A stretch of DNA of 64,000 nt from Bufo bufo (lineage: Eukaryota > Chordata > Amphibia > Anura > Bufonidae), in NCBI RefSeq assembly GCF_905171765.1, contig NC_053391.1, positions 263,083,918-263,147,917 of the forward strand, given 5' to 3'. Below are positions 22,249-33,686 of this stretch, in pieces. How positions within the stretch are numbered: the first letter of the stretch is position 1; each line of letters begins with the position of its first letter. Both the position numbers and the translations under genes were made by a program. The notes beneath the pieces are model-generated. The model searched no databases and was not told the DNA's origin. It saw only the letters and a program-made list of their open reading frames with translations.

Positions 22249-25219
22249 TTAACCCCTTAAGGACACAGCCTTATTACACCTTAGGACCAGGCCATTTTTT
22301 GCAAATCTGACCAGTGTCACTTTAAGTGCTGATAACTTTAAAACGCTTTGACTTATCCAGGCCGTTCTGAGATTGTTTTTTCGTCACATATTGTACTTCA
22401 TGACACTGGTAAAATGAAGTCAAAAAAATTATTTTTTTTGCACCAAAAAATACCTAATTTAACAAAAATTTGGATAAATTTGCAAATTTCAAAGTATGTT
22501 TCTCTACTTCTGTAATACATAGTAATACCCCTAAAAATTGTGATGACTCTACATTCCCCATATGTCTACTTCATGTTTGAATGAAGTAGACATTCTATAA
22601 ACTACACCCCTCAAGGTATTCAAAACTGATTTTACAAACTTCGTTAACCCTTTAGGTGTTGCACAAGAGTTATTGGCAAATGGGGATGAAATTTGAGAAT
22701 TTCACTTTTTTGCCTAATTTTCCATTTTAACCCATTTTTTCCACTAACAAAGCAAGGGTTAACAGCCAAACAAGACTGTATCTTTATTGCCCTGACTCTG
22801 CCATTTACAGAAACACCCCATATGTGGCCGTAAACTACTGTACGGCCACACAGCGGGGCGTAGAGTGAAAGGTGCGCCATATGGTTTTTGGAAGGCAGGT
22901 TTTGCTGGACTGGTTTTTTGACACCATGTCCCATTTGAAGCCCCCCTGATGCAACCCTAGAGTAGAAAATCCATAAAAGTGACCCCATCTAAGAAACTAC
23001 ACCCCTCAAGGTATTCAAAACTGATTTTACAAAGTTTGTTAACCCTTTAGGTGTTGCACAATATTTAATGGAAAATAGAGATACCGTTTCAAAATTTCAC
23101 TTTTTTTGGCAGATTTTCCATTTTAATATTTTTTTTCCAGTTACAAAGCAAGGGTTAACAGCCAAACAAAACTCATTATTTATGGCCCTGATTCTGTAGT
23201 TTACAGAAACACCCCATATGTGGTCGTAAACTGCTGTACGGGCACACGGCAGGGCGCAGAAGGAAAGGAATGCCATACGGTTTTTGGAAGGCAGATTTTG
23301 CTGGACTGGTTTTTCTGACACCATGTCCCATTTGAAGCCCCCCTGATGCACCCCTAGAGTAGAAACTCCAAAAAAGTGACCCCATTTTAGAAACTACGGG
23401 ATAGGGTGGCAGTTTTGTTGGTACTAGTTTAGGGTACATATGATTTTTGGTTGCTCTATATTACACTTTTTGTGCGGCAAGGTAACAAGAAATAGCTTTT
23501 TTGGCACCGTTTTATTTTTATTTTTTTTGTTATTTACAACATTCATCTGACAAGTTAGATCATGTGGTAATTTTATAGAGCAGGTTGTCACGGACGCGGC
23601 GATACCTAATATGTATACAATTTTTTTTATGTAAGTTTTACACGATGAATTAATTTTTAAAACAAAAAAAAGTTTTAGTGTCTCCATAGTCTAAGAGCCA
23701 TAGTTTATTCAGTTTTTGGGCGATTATCTTAAGTAGGGTCTCATTTTTTGCAGGATGAAATGACTGTTTTATTGGCACTATTTTGGGGTTGGTATGAATT
23801 CTTGATCGCTTGCTATTACACTTTTTGTGACGTAAGATGACAAAAAATGGCTTTTTTTTTACACACTTTTTTTTTTTTTTTACGGTGGTTACCTGAGGGG
23901 TTAGGTCATGTGATATTTTTATAGAGCCGGTCGATACGGACGCGGCGATACCTAATATGTATACTTTTTTTTTTTATTTATATAAGTTTTACACAATGAT
24001 TTCATTTTTGAAACAAAAAAAATCATGTTTTAGTGTTTCCATAGTCTAAGAGCCATAGTTTTTTCAGTTTTGGGGCGATTATCTTGGGTACGGTATGACT
24101 TTTGCGGGATGAGATGACGGTTTGATTGTTACAATTTTGGAAGTAAGGTGGGCAAAATTTCAATTTCATCATAGTTTTTTATTTTTATGGCGTTCACCGT
24201 TCGGGTAAAGTAACATGACCGTTTTATAGATCAGGTCGTTACGGCCACGGCGATACCAAACGTGTAGGGAATTTTATTTTTTTCATTTTTAATCAGTGAT
24301 AAATGTGTTTTTTGATTTTTACTTTATTTTCACTTTCTTTTTGACCCAGACCCACTTGGTTCTTGAAGATCCAGTGGGTCTGATGTCTGTATAATACAGT
24401 ACAGTACAATATATATTGTACTGTACTGTATTTTACACTTTGTCTGAACAGATCTATGCCTTTTAGCACAGATCTGTTCAGCGCCATGGACAGCAGGACG
24501 CCTGAGAAGGCGTCCTGTTGCCATGGGAACCTTCCCCGTCTGCTCAGTAGTGGTCAGAACTTCGCAGACGGGGAAGGGTAAGGACGGGGCTGTCGGGGGG
24601 CTGTCTGGGGGCTCTCTCCCTCTCCCATCGGGGGGCTGCAAAGGCACAGCAGCCCCCCGATGGGAGAGGGAGGGAGCTCCCTGCGCTGTTAACCTTTTCC
24701 ATACAGCGGTCCGTACGGACCGCGCTATGGAAAGGGTTAAACGGCTGACATCGCAGCACAGATGTTAGCCGTTTATACCAGGGGGCCAGCAATGTGCTGG
24801 CACCCTGGTATACCCACTAGACGCCAACGATTATTCAAGGGGAGGCGGGCGAGGATCGCGATCCCGCCTCCCGCACCGCCCGCCTCCCGCACCGCCCGCA
24901 ACCCTCCCACTGGGCTAAAATCACTCAGAGGGGCGGGGGGGGGGGGGGGCAATACAGATATATTTTGGGAATACTAAAGTTTCTGATCCCCGCGGTCCCT
25001 GAAACTGCAGAAATCGCAGCAAACCGCAGGTCTGAATTGACCTGCGGTTTGCCGCGATCGCCGACATGGGGGTGTCACGGGACCCCCCCCCCGCGCATTT
25101 AGCCTAGGTGCCTGCTCAATGATTTGAGCAGGCACTGGGTTCCGATCACCGCCCGCCCGGCAGCAGTGATCGGAACCATACATGACGTACCGGTACGTCA
25201 TGTGTCCTTAGGAGGTTAA
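22249..25219. mobile_element. complete non-autonomous piggyBac-like element, 2,971 bp with TTAA
   Basis: TTAA at 22249-22252 and 25216-25219. The ends are CCCCTTAAGGACACAG and TGTGTCCTTAGGAGG, an inverted pair. The order inside matches PB1's flanks: the GTTAACCCTTTAGGTGTTGC blocks twice (22640 and 23040), then AT-rich modules with GTTTTAGTGT(C/T)TCCATAGTC (23680 and 24030), then a G-rich leader with CGCAGGTCTGAATTGACCTG (25022) as in PB1 at 4520. No transposase remains, so it would need one supplied in trans. Confidence 0.8.
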
Positions 25220-25235
25220 ATCTAGTCAGTCGGTT

Positions 25236-25292
25236 CATTTTTTGCCGACTCCGACTCCAGGTACCCAAAATTGCCTCCGACTCCACAGCCCT
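25236..25292. mobile_element. end fragment of a hAT-like repeat
   Basis: GCCGACTCCGACTCCAG, then a spacer and CTCCGACTCCACAGCCCTG. The phrase CCGACTCCACAGCCCTG is a common vertebrate hAT-type terminus. No second end is seen. Confidence 0.45.
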
Positions 25293-25329
25293 GGGCTTTA
25301 TTAACATCACCCTTCAGCCTTTCCGTTCT

Positions 25330-25545
25330 CCTGCTCTGTTTAGGAGCAGGAGAACGTAAAGGACGGATTCGGCACATAACTGAGCCTAAGGACCCCATAG
25401 ACTATAATGGGGTGCGTTATGTTTCCGCTCAGAAGATGATTTTGGAGCGGAGACCAACGTTGTGCATGCAGGACTTTTGTCTCCACTTCAAAATCATCTT
25501 CTGAGCGGAAACATAAAGGACCCCATTATAGTCTATACCAAATAT
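25330..25545. repeat. palindromic MITE-like repeat
   Basis: Arms around GTTATGTTTCCGCTCAGAAG (about 25418) and its near complement at about 25497 (CTTCTGAGCGGAAACATAA) flank a loop near 25455. The outer part holds GACTATAATGGGG and the complement CCCCATTATAGTC. Confidence 0.7.
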
Positions 25546-26400
25546 GACAACTTTTTCTTTTTGTTGTTTCAGTTTTACATAATAAAGCATTTTTGAAAAG
25601 AAATATTTGTCTCTATATTCTGAAAGCCATATTTTTATTTTTATTTTTTTTAATTTTTTTTGGGAGTTTGTCTTATGTAGGGGCTCATTTTTCCCCTCAC
25701 CCATGACGGCACCCTTTGAGACTCAGGACCTCCCATCTGGACAGGAAACCTGAGAAGATAAAAAGAACACGCCCCCACCAAGCACCAGTTCAGGTTTCCT
25801 GTCCTCTGGATGGGAGACCCTGAGAAGCAGGGCAGCGGAGATCCGCTGCCGAAGGAACATACCTCTCTACCGCTGGGGGAGGGTCTTGGCCGGTGCCGTA
25901 AGGAGACCATTTTCCCTGGGGAGTGGTAGTTCTGTGGCCCTGCCGGAAGCCGCTCCCCGTAAGTCTGCCGCCTCCTGCATCTACTTTCCAGTCCTGCGGG
26001 GAGCGGCTGTGGCCGTGTTCAGGCAGCTCCCCACTCTTGTCCCGGCGGGAGGCCGCCGCCAGTACCAGGAATGGCGGCCGCATACACCAAGCGCTTGTGC
26101 GCATGGCCACACTTTGGCGCATTTTGATGACGTCGGGGACTGCGGAAACCGGAAATAGAGCCGAGGCGCGTCTTTCAAATATAAGAGCGGCTGCAGGAGC
26201 AGGCAGCCGGCGTGGAAAGGCACACAGTGTTTGTGCTGAAGAGGTTCGCAGCTTGGCAGTATGATGGACGCGCTGAACCCCTGGAACCCTTGAGGCCCGC
26301 AAGCCCGGTAGCGGTCCTAAGGAGTGGGGAAGGAAAAGTTTCTTTGCTATGGGTGAGAACGTTCTTTTCCTTACTAATGGTATATTATTTCATTGTTGTA

Positions 26401-27607
26401 GACCTCAAAGCCGCCAAAAAAGTCTTCTAGCAAGACCAAGCACAAGGAATGGGCAGGATGTAAAGTGGCCCTATCCGCCTCATATCTTAAACCTTTGTGT
26501 TCAACATGCATAGACAAGCTTGTGGCGGAAGAGTCCCAGAGTCTGACCAGGTCCATGAAATGTTTGATTAGGTCAGAGGTGAAGGCTTCACTTAAAGCAT
26601 TCAGTAAAGTCCGTACCAGTTCCCCGGATAGGTCCGCAGAATATGAAAGCGGGGAATTTGACTCTTCGGATAACGAAGATAAAGAATCAGGACAGTTGTT
26701 TTCCAGTGACTCTGATTCCTCGGATGACGAATATTCAGGAAGATCCTTTTTTCCCCCCTGAGGATACACAGCCATTACTGAAAGCCGTAAGATCCACTAT
26801 GCAGCTAGAAGATATTAAACAGACTAGATCTGCTGCGGATCAAGCCTTCCAAGCTCTAGGCCCTAAAAAACATAGGGTTTTTACTATGCACGAAAACTTA
26901 CAGGCCCTTATCAAAAGAGTGTAAAAATCCTGACAGGAAGTTTTTTATTCCCACCTCAGTAAAAAGAAAGTATCCGTATGATGAAGATGTATCCTCAATA
27001 TGGGATAAGGCTCTTACAGTGGACGCCCCGGTCGCCAAAATAGCCAAAAAAACAGCACTTCCCTTTTGTTAATCTAGGTTGTCTTTCCGATCCTCTAGAT
27101 AAAAAGGCCGATATTTATTTAAAACGTGCCTGGGAAACATCAGCCACTTGTCTCAAACCTGCTATCGCAGCTACCTGGGTGTCCAGGTCCCCCCGTCTCT
27201 GGTTGGACCAGCTAGAAATTCATCTTAAAGAAAAGAAACCTAGGGATGAAATCCTGGCCTCCTTACCTACATTCTCTAAGGCGGCGGATTTTTTAACGGA
27301 TGCTTCTACCGATGTTATCCGTTTCGCTGCCAAATCCTTGGCCATGACTAATGCCGCTAGAAGAGCCATTTGGCTTAAGTCATGGAAAGGGGATCAAGGT
27401 TCTAAAGCCAGACTCTGCGCCTTTCCATGTGAAGGGAACAGACTTTTTGGATCTTGTCTGGATGAAATATTGGAGAAAGCTTCAGACAAGAAGAAGGGAT
27501 TTCCTACACCTCAGAGGAATCCCTTTTTTCGTAAACCCCAGCAGAGTTTTAGAAAACAGAGGGGCAAACCGTATGATAAAAAGGAAAGAGACAGGTTTAA
27601 AAAATGA
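26401..27607 (+). pseudogene. DIRS gag-like ORF1, frameshifted
   Basis: The structural (gag-like) protein of the DIRS element. The N-terminal frame from about 26401 is Lys/Ser-rich, carries a CSTCIDKLV cysteine pair, and then a Ser/Asp-rich acidic stretch ending near 26758. There a shift moves to the frame PEDTQPLLKAV...LQALIKRV (stop near 26922). A further shift leads to a frame covering 26930-27060, and another near 27065 to the last frame. The C-terminal half (ASLPTFSKAADFLTDASTDV, then RRAIWLKSWKGDQGSKARLC) is the best conserved DIRS gag signature. The tail is very basic (RKPQQSFRKQRGKPYDKK). At least three frame changes are needed. A possible intron, GTGAGAACG at 26352 to TTGTAG at 26400, precedes the coding region, but the joined frame is not clearly open. 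Confidence 0.75.
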
Positions 27608-27660
27608 TCAGGTGGATTCCTCTTTAAGACACAGGATAACACTCCGAAAGGGAAACAACA

Positions 27661-29108
27661 ATGACGCCAGACTCCAGGTTGGGGGAAGGTTGGCTTACTT
27701 TTTCCCGGTTTGGACAGGGATTAAGGAAGGGATTCCGGTTGGAGTTCCGGTCTTATCCTCAAGACCCTTTCACCTGCACTCCCCTTCCCAGAGACTACCA
27801 AAAGACCAAGGTGTTAGAATCGGAAGTCCGTTTACTACTAGACAAAGGAGTAGTTTGCCAGGTACCCAAGAGGGAGGAAGGCAAGGGGTTTTACTCCGCT
27901 CTATTTTTGGTCAACACACCAAACGGATCCTTTCGCATGATATTGAACTTAAAAAAGCTAAACAAGTTCTTAAAATACAAAAGGTTTCGTATGGAGACAA
28001 TAAAAACGACCCTAGATCTATTGTTCAAGGACTGCTGGATGGCGAGCATAAATCTAGAAGATGCTTATTACCACATCCCAATTCATGCTTCCTCCCCAAA
28101 AATTTTGAGAACATCAGTCTACATACATGGTCAGCTTCTGCATTTACAATACAGGGCACTCCCCTTCGGGGTATCACAGGCCCCAAGAATTTTCACAAAA
28201 GTGGTGGCGGAGATGGTGGCCTTCCTCCGACTGTCCAGGGTGGTGTTGATACCTTATCTGGACGACTTTTTGTTCATTGCCCACACAGAAGACCAATTAC
28301 AGAAAGATCTAGTTCTGGTATGCTCCCTGTTAAAAGATCTCGGGTGGAAGATAAATCATGCAAAATCTTGTTTAACCTCGTGTCAGAATTGCACCTTTTT
28401 AGGAATGCAGCTAGACTCCAAGTCCCAGAAAACAATCCTCCCACAAAGGAAAGTATTGTCCACCATAGAGCATGTTTGGACCCTGTTTCGTTCCTTCAAG
28501 TGTTCTTTCAGACAAGCAATGATGGTACTGGGTCATTTGACGGCTACGATTCCGGCTGTACCCTTCGCGCAGATTCACACGAGACCACTGCAGGCGGATA
28601 TATTGCAGGCTTGGAATGGACTTCCACAAATGCTGGAGGAAAGGTTCCATCTTTCATCCAGGGCAAGATCATCCCTTCTGTGGTGGACATCCCAAAGAAA
28701 CCTCTCGGTGGAAATGCCTTGGTCTTTTGCGGATCCCATGATAACTACAGACGCCAGTTCCTGGGGCTGGGGCGTACATTCCGAAAAAAGATACTGGCAA
28801 GGAAGGTGGGACTTAAAAACATGAAAATGCACTTCCAACTACAAGGAGCTCAAAGCTGTTGTGATGGCCCTAAAGATTGCAATTCCGGAAGTTTCAAACA
28901 GAAAACTGGTCTTCTACTCAGACAACTCAACGACAGTGGCTTATATAAATCGCCAGGGCGGAACAAGAGTACCATCCCTTCTCTCCCTCTGCCAGGAGAT
29001 TTTTTTCAGGTAGCAGAAGAGAGGAACCTTTTTCTATCCGCAGTCCATCTAAGGGGGAAAGAAAATATTCTAGCCGACTTTCTAAGTAGAGTCAAGCTGA
29101 ATGGAGTC
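27661..29108 (+). pseudogene. DIRS reverse transcriptase and RNase H
   Basis: The main frame (27661-28824, 387 residues) is a reverse transcriptase. It shows GSFRMILNLKKLNKFL (fingers), INLEDAYYHIPI (motif A, residues 130-141), ALPFGVSQAPRIFTK (motif B), PYLDDFLF (motif C, D201-D202) and FLGMQLDS (motif E). Motif A normally has a catalytic Asp where Asn131 stands (codon AAT at 28051-28053), so polymerase activity is lost even without the frame breaks. RNase H begins with TTDASSWGWG near the end of this frame. It continues in another frame from about 28837 (NYKELKAVVMAL, FYSDNSTTVAYINRQGG). After one more shift near 29007 it ends AVHLRGKENILADFLSR. The true start codon is not certain. Confidence 0.88.
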
Positions 29109-29524
29109 TGAACGAGGAGGTATTCTCTCAGATTGTGTCCAGATTCGGGTATCCGACAATAGACCTCTTTGCCTCCCAGAAGAACAGGAAGGTGGAAAGA
29201 TTCCTCTCCCTAAATCGTTCAGAGAATCCTACAGCTATAGACTGTCTAGCTCAAGACTGGAATCAGGAATACGGATACGCCTTCCCTCCCCTTTCCCTAA
29301 TTCCACAAGTCCTGAAGAAAGTTCAGAGGGAAAGAGCCTCAATAATATTAGTAGCCCCAAGATGGCCAAAGAGAGTGTGGTATTCAACCCTGATAAACCT
29401 ATCCAGGGAGCCCCCTTGGATCATTCCTCCAAGGGAAGATCTTCTCTCCCAGGGCCCTGTCCTACATCCCAACCCAGAGATTCTGCAGTTATCAGTATGG
29501 AAGTTGACAGGGATATCTGGTTAG
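29100..29524 (+). pseudogene. DIRS pol region after RNase H (methyltransferase-like region)
   Basis: One open frame reads SRFGYPTIDLFASQKNRKVE, then AQDWNQEYGYAFPPLSLIPQ, SIILVAPRWPKRVWYS and a C-terminal VWKLTGISG before a stop at 29524. This segment follows RNase H in DIRS-group pol proteins and is often annotated as methyltransferase-like. Its function is not established from this sequence. It abuts the recombinase, which starts in the neighbouring frame. Confidence 0.7.
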
Positions 29525-30312
29525 GGAGAGGCCTTTCCACCCTTTTAGGCAGCAGGAAGGTTACTACGGCCAGAAAGTATAATAGTGTCTGGAAAACCTT
29601 CTCTTCCTTTTTAGGGTCCAGTCCAGATCCGTTTAGCCCTCCAGAAGTCCCTAAGATCCTGGATTTCCTGCAAGCTGGTCTGGATAAGGGGCTCAGGGCT
29701 TCCACCTTAAAGGTGCAGGTGGCGGCTTTGAGCTACTTTTTCGACTTCCAACTAGCTGTCCACCCTTGGGTTAAGCGTTTTTTTATCTGCAGCAGCTAGA
29801 CTCGATCCTTTCCCAAGACCTCTTTCCCCTCCCTGGGATCTAAATAGGGTTTTGACAGCACTTACCCAGGAGCCCTTTGAACCTCTGTCTGAAGTTTCAG
29901 TAGACATCCATAAAACTGGCTTTCCTCTTAGCCATCACCTCCGCTAGGAGGATATCAGAGATCCAAGCCTTTTCGGCTTATCCTTCTTACACCACTATTC
30001 TGGAGAATCAAGTAGTCATTAGACCACTTCCTACCTTTTTACCCAAAGTAGTCTCTGATTTTCACAGGAACCAAGATATTGTACTGCCGTCCTTTTTTTC
30101 CAAACCCTTCCAACAGTTCAGAACAGAAATTTCATTGCTTAGATGTTAAGAGATACCTGCTGGCCTATTTAAAAGCCACATCCCCCTGGAGAAAGGACGA
30201 AAATGTCCTGGTCCAGTTTCTAGGCAAAAACAAGGGGTGCAAAGTGTCTTCCGGGGTCATTGCTAGATGGGTTAAAAAGGCCATAGTTAAGGCTTATATT
30301 TCCAATGACTCT
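29525..30312 (+). pseudogene. DIRS tyrosine recombinase, broken and truncated
   Basis: The enzyme that would integrate the circular DNA copy. The N-terminal SAM-like core-binding region is clear: LGSRKVTTARKYNSVWKTF, KILDFLQAGLDKGLRASTLK, ALSYFF. Frame shifts follow near 29778 and near 29920. The first catalytic Arg lies in ITSARRISEIQAF at about 29930-29970. The last readable part (YLLAYLKATSPWRKDENVLV to SSGVIARWVKKAIVKAY) precedes the H-x-x-R box, which is missing along with the catalytic Tyr because the G-rich array starts at about 30346. Non-functional. Confidence 0.82.
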
Positions 30313-30345
30313 GTGCAATCCGGGTGTCAGGAGGAGCAGGGCAGC

Positions 30346-31375
30346 AGAGACTATGGCACAATTGGGGGGGAGCTGGTGGCACAATTGGGGGGGGGGGGGG
30401 GAGCTGGTGGCACAATTGGGGGGGGGAGCTGGTGGCACAATTGGGGGGGGGGGAGCTGGTGGCACAATTGGGGGGGGCGAGCTGGTGGCACAATTGGGGG
30501 GGGGGAGCTGGTGGCACAATTGGGGGGGGGGGGAGCTGGTGGCACAATTGGGGGGGGGGAGCTGGTGGCACAATTGGGGGGGGGAGCTGGTGGCACAATT
30601 GGGGGGGGGGAAGCTGGTGGCACAATTGGGGGGGGGGAAGCTGGTGGCACAATTGGGGGGGGGGAAGCTGGTGGCACAATTGGGGGGGGGAAAGCTGGTG
30701 GCACAATTGGGGGGGGGGGAAAGCTGGTGGCACAATTGGGGGGGGGGGGAAAGCTGGTGGCACAATTGGGGGGGGGGGGGGAAAGCTGGTGGCACAATTG
30801 GGGGGGGGGGGGGAAAGCTGGTGGCACAATTGGGGGGGGGGGGGAAAGCTGGTGGCACAATTGGGGGGGGGGGGGGAAAGCTGGTGGCACAATTGGGGGG
30901 GGGGGGGAGCTGGTGGCACAATTGGGGGGGGGGGGAAAGCTGGGGGCACAATTGGGGGGGGGGGGAAAGCTGGTGGCACAATTGGGGGGGGAAGCTGGTG
31001 GCACAATTGGGGGGGGGAGCTGGTGGCACAATTGGGGGGGGGAAAGCTGGTGGCACAATTGGGGGGGGGGGAAAGCTGGTGGCACAATGGGGGGGGGGAA
31101 AGCTGGTGGCACAATGGGGGGGGGGAAGGCTGGTGGCACAATTGGGGGGGGGAGCTGGTGGCACAATTGGGGGGGGGGAGCTGGTGGCACAATTGGGGGG
31201 GGGGGGAGCTGGTGGCACAATTGGGGGGGGGGGAAAGCTGGTGGCACAATTGGGGGGGGGGAAAGCTGGTGGCACAATTGGGGGGGGGGAAAGCTGGTGG
31301 CACAATTGGGGGGGGGGGAAAGCTGGTGGCACAATTGGGGGGGGGAGCTGGTGGCACAATGGGGAGAGCTGATGC
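30346..31375 (+). repeat. G-rich minisatellite, about 38 units of AGCTGGTGGCACAATT + G-run
   Basis: Units of 24-31 bp: an invariant core AGCTGGTGGCACAATT followed by G-runs of variable length (about 7-14), sometimes with one to three A residues before AGC. A few units lack a T (ACAATGGGG). Only the G-run length varies, so long frames appear in five of the six frames on both strands. These frames are repeat artefacts, not genes. The array lies directly after the truncated recombinase and ends at a short unique tail (31376-31440). Confidence 0.97.
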
Positions 31376-33476
31376 ACTTGGGCTGATCGCACAGTGGGGA
31401 ACGAAGGGTGTTGGGGACTGATGGCAGGGGGGTCTTATAAGTGTTTTTAAAGGAAAACAGTCTATTCATTTTTATCATTAGATTACTCGATTAATCGTAA
31501 AAAATAATCAATAGAATACTTGATTACTAAAATAATCGTTTACTGCAGCTTTAGGTGCATATGACTTTTTGATCATTTGCTATTACACTTTTTGTGATGT
31601 AAGGTGACAAAATGGCTTTTTTGACAGTTTTTATTTTATCTCTTTTTTCGGTGTTCACCTGAGGGGTTATTAGGTCATTTTGGTATTTTTATAGAGCAGG
31701 TTGTTACGGACGTGGCGATACCTAATAAGTCTACTTTTTTTTTTATTTTTTACATTTGACACCATAAAAGCATTTTTGAAACAAAAAAAAATCTGGTTTT
31801 AGTGTCTCCATAGTCTGAGAGCTATAGTTTATTTTTAGTTTTTATTTTATTTTTGGCAATAGTCTTAGGTAGGGGCAAATTTTTTTGCGGGATGAGGCGA
31901 CTGTTAGAGTGGTACTTTTTGATCACTTGGTGTTGCACTGTTAAGCCCCTTGCAGACTAGCGTGTCCGGATGCGTTGTGTCTGCGATCAGGTACGCAATT
32001 GCAGTCAGTTTTGACTGTGATTGCGTTCCGATGTTTAGTTTTTATCGCGCGGGTGCAATGCGTTTTGAACAAGCATGATAAAAACTGACTGTGGTACCCA
32101 GACCTGGACCCGGACTTCTTCACTGAAGTTCGGGATCGGTGATCTGTATATTTTTGGTTATAATGGAAAATAATAGCATTCTTTAATTCAGAATAATAAG
32201 TAAAAAGTCCATTGTGGGGTTAAAAAAAAAAAAAAAAAAGTAACTCGCCTCATCCACTTGATCGCGCAGCCGGGCTCGTCTTCTTTCTTCTTCTTCTTCT
32301 TCTTGCAGGACCTGGCTGGAAAAGGACCTTCAGTGACGTCATCGCAGGTCCTGCTGAATGAAGATAGAAGAACCTTCTTTCAGCAGGACCTGCGCTGACG
32401 TCATGGCGCTCACCACCGAAGGAACTTTTCCAGCCTGGTCCTGCAAGAAGAAGAAAGAAGACTAGCCCAGCTGCTTGATCAAGCGGATGAGGTGAGTTAC
32501 ATTTTTTTTTTATTTTTTATTTTTTTTACCCCACAATGGACCTTTTTACTTAGCATTTTGAATTAAAGAATGCTATTATTTTCCATTATAACCATGTTAT
32601 AATGGAAAATAATAAAGTAAAGGGGTCCCCGGTCATCTCCTTAGCAACCATGCATGAAAATCGCATTGCGTTCTCACTTGCTTGTAATTTTTACGCATCC
32701 TCATTCATTTCTGTGGGGCCTGTGTTGCGTGAAAAACGCAGAATATAGAACATGCTGTGATTTTCACACAATGCACAAGTGATGCGTGAAAATCACCGCT
32801 CATCTGAACAGCCCCATTGAAGTGAATGGGTCCGGATTCAGTGTGTGGAATTCCCGCCCTTGTGAAAAGGGGCCTTAGTGATGTAAGTTAACCCCAAAAA
32901 AATTTTTTTTAGCACAGTTTTTTTTTATTTACATTTTTTGTGGTGTTCACGTGAGGGATTAGGTCGATACGGACGCGGCGATACCTAATGTTTACTTTTC
33001 TTTTTTCACAATTTTTTTTTATTTTATTTTTTTACTTTTTTATTTTGGGAAATGGATCTGGGGGGGTCTGATCCCCTTTACAATGCTTTACAATACTTCT
33101 GTATTGTCATGCATTGGCTGTAAGTGTATTACCAGGGGGCTGGATCTCACAGGCTCATGGAAGGCAGCCATGATGCTTAAGGAAGGCATCCGGTTGCCTT
33201 CCCTGCCATCGGGTCCAATGGCTGCTCGGATCCCCGCACGGACATCGCACGTGCAGCGGTCAGCGCTGACTGCAGCACATGAAGGGTTAATGCGCCGGCA
33301 TCTGTGTTTTCACCGTTGCCGGCGCATACAGCAGGGGTCTAGCTATCCGAGACTACCGGACCCCGCCACTGATCGGGCGGGCGCAGCTCCTGCACCCACC
33401 CCATAATAGTACGGCGCTGGGCGGCAAGTCACGTCCCGCTGCGCCGTGCTATTACAGGAAGGGGTTAACCTTTTAT
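31376..33476. mobile_element. piggyBac-like noncoding end, with nested MITE
   Basis: Modules seen in PB-like elements: GTGATGTAAGGTGACAAAATG (31595), TTTTAGTGTCTCCATAGTCT (31798), GATACGGACGCGGCGATACC (32965) and a G/C-rich end with CAGCGGTCAGCGCTGACTG (33256), closing in GGAAGGGGTTAAC at about 33459-33471. The left end is not found. The DIRS element and the minisatellite probably separate it from the piece at 25550-25690. No gene is present. Confidence 0.55.
31935..32880. repeat. inverted-repeat MITE nested in the piggyBac-like block
   Basis: Ends near TTAAGCCCCTTGCAGACTAG (31940) and AAAAGGGGCCTTAG (about 32866). Inside is a palindrome around 32350-32370: TCTTCTTGCAGGACCTGGCT and AGCCTGGTCCTGCAAGAAGA. 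Outer blocks are AATAATAGCATTCTTTAATT and its complement (32167 and 32560). The right half shares a GAAAATCGCA...GCGTGAAAATCAC block with 5760-5990. Confidence 0.65.
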
Positions 33477-33686
33477 TGTTACACTTCTTTTTTTTTTTTT
33501 TTTTTCTTTTCTTTTTTTTTTTGCATTTTACGGATCATTTTACAGTTGGGCTTTATTAAAAATGTGCAGCCCTTTTCTCTGTACAGATGTCAGTCTGTGT
33601 ACTTTCAGAGTAGCAGGCTCTCTGTTCAGTGAGTCTGTCAGCAGCTTTTCTTTTCTCTGAACTCCTGAAGCTCATAAACACTTATA
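33477..33686. other. no gene; T-rich tract
   Basis: A T-rich run at about 33486-33525, then ordinary sequence. Nothing recognised. Confidence 0.4.

Larger units (their letters stand above)
25691..30345 (+). mobile_element. DIRS-type tyrosine-recombinase retrotransposon, 3' truncated
   Basis: The plus-strand order is leader (25691-26400), gag, reverse transcriptase, RNase H, a conserved post-RNase H region and tyrosine recombinase. This is the DIRS gene order, without protease or integrase. The leader begins with a hairpin (CTCCCATCTGGACAGGAAAC at 25727 against GTTTCCTGTCCTCTGGATGG at 25793). Every gene carries frameshifts. The recombinase stops near 30310, where a minisatellite begins, and the right terminal repeats and internal complementary region are missing. 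The left flank is piggyBac-like AT-rich noncoding DNA, so it inserted into an older element. Confidence 0.85.

Noticed and set aside
27351..29111. 586-codon frame overlapping the DIRS gag end and reverse transcriptase
   Set aside because: Most of it is out of frame with recognisable RT motifs; only its end (AVHLRGKENILADFLSR) is the true RNase H tail after a frameshift.
30220..31478. Very long open frames (350-435 codons) on both strands rich in Gly/Trp or Pro/Cys
   Set aside because: They are translations of a G-run minisatellite in several frames at once; unit length changes shift the frames and there is no domain. Only the first part of one frame (to about 30310) is real recombinase sequence.
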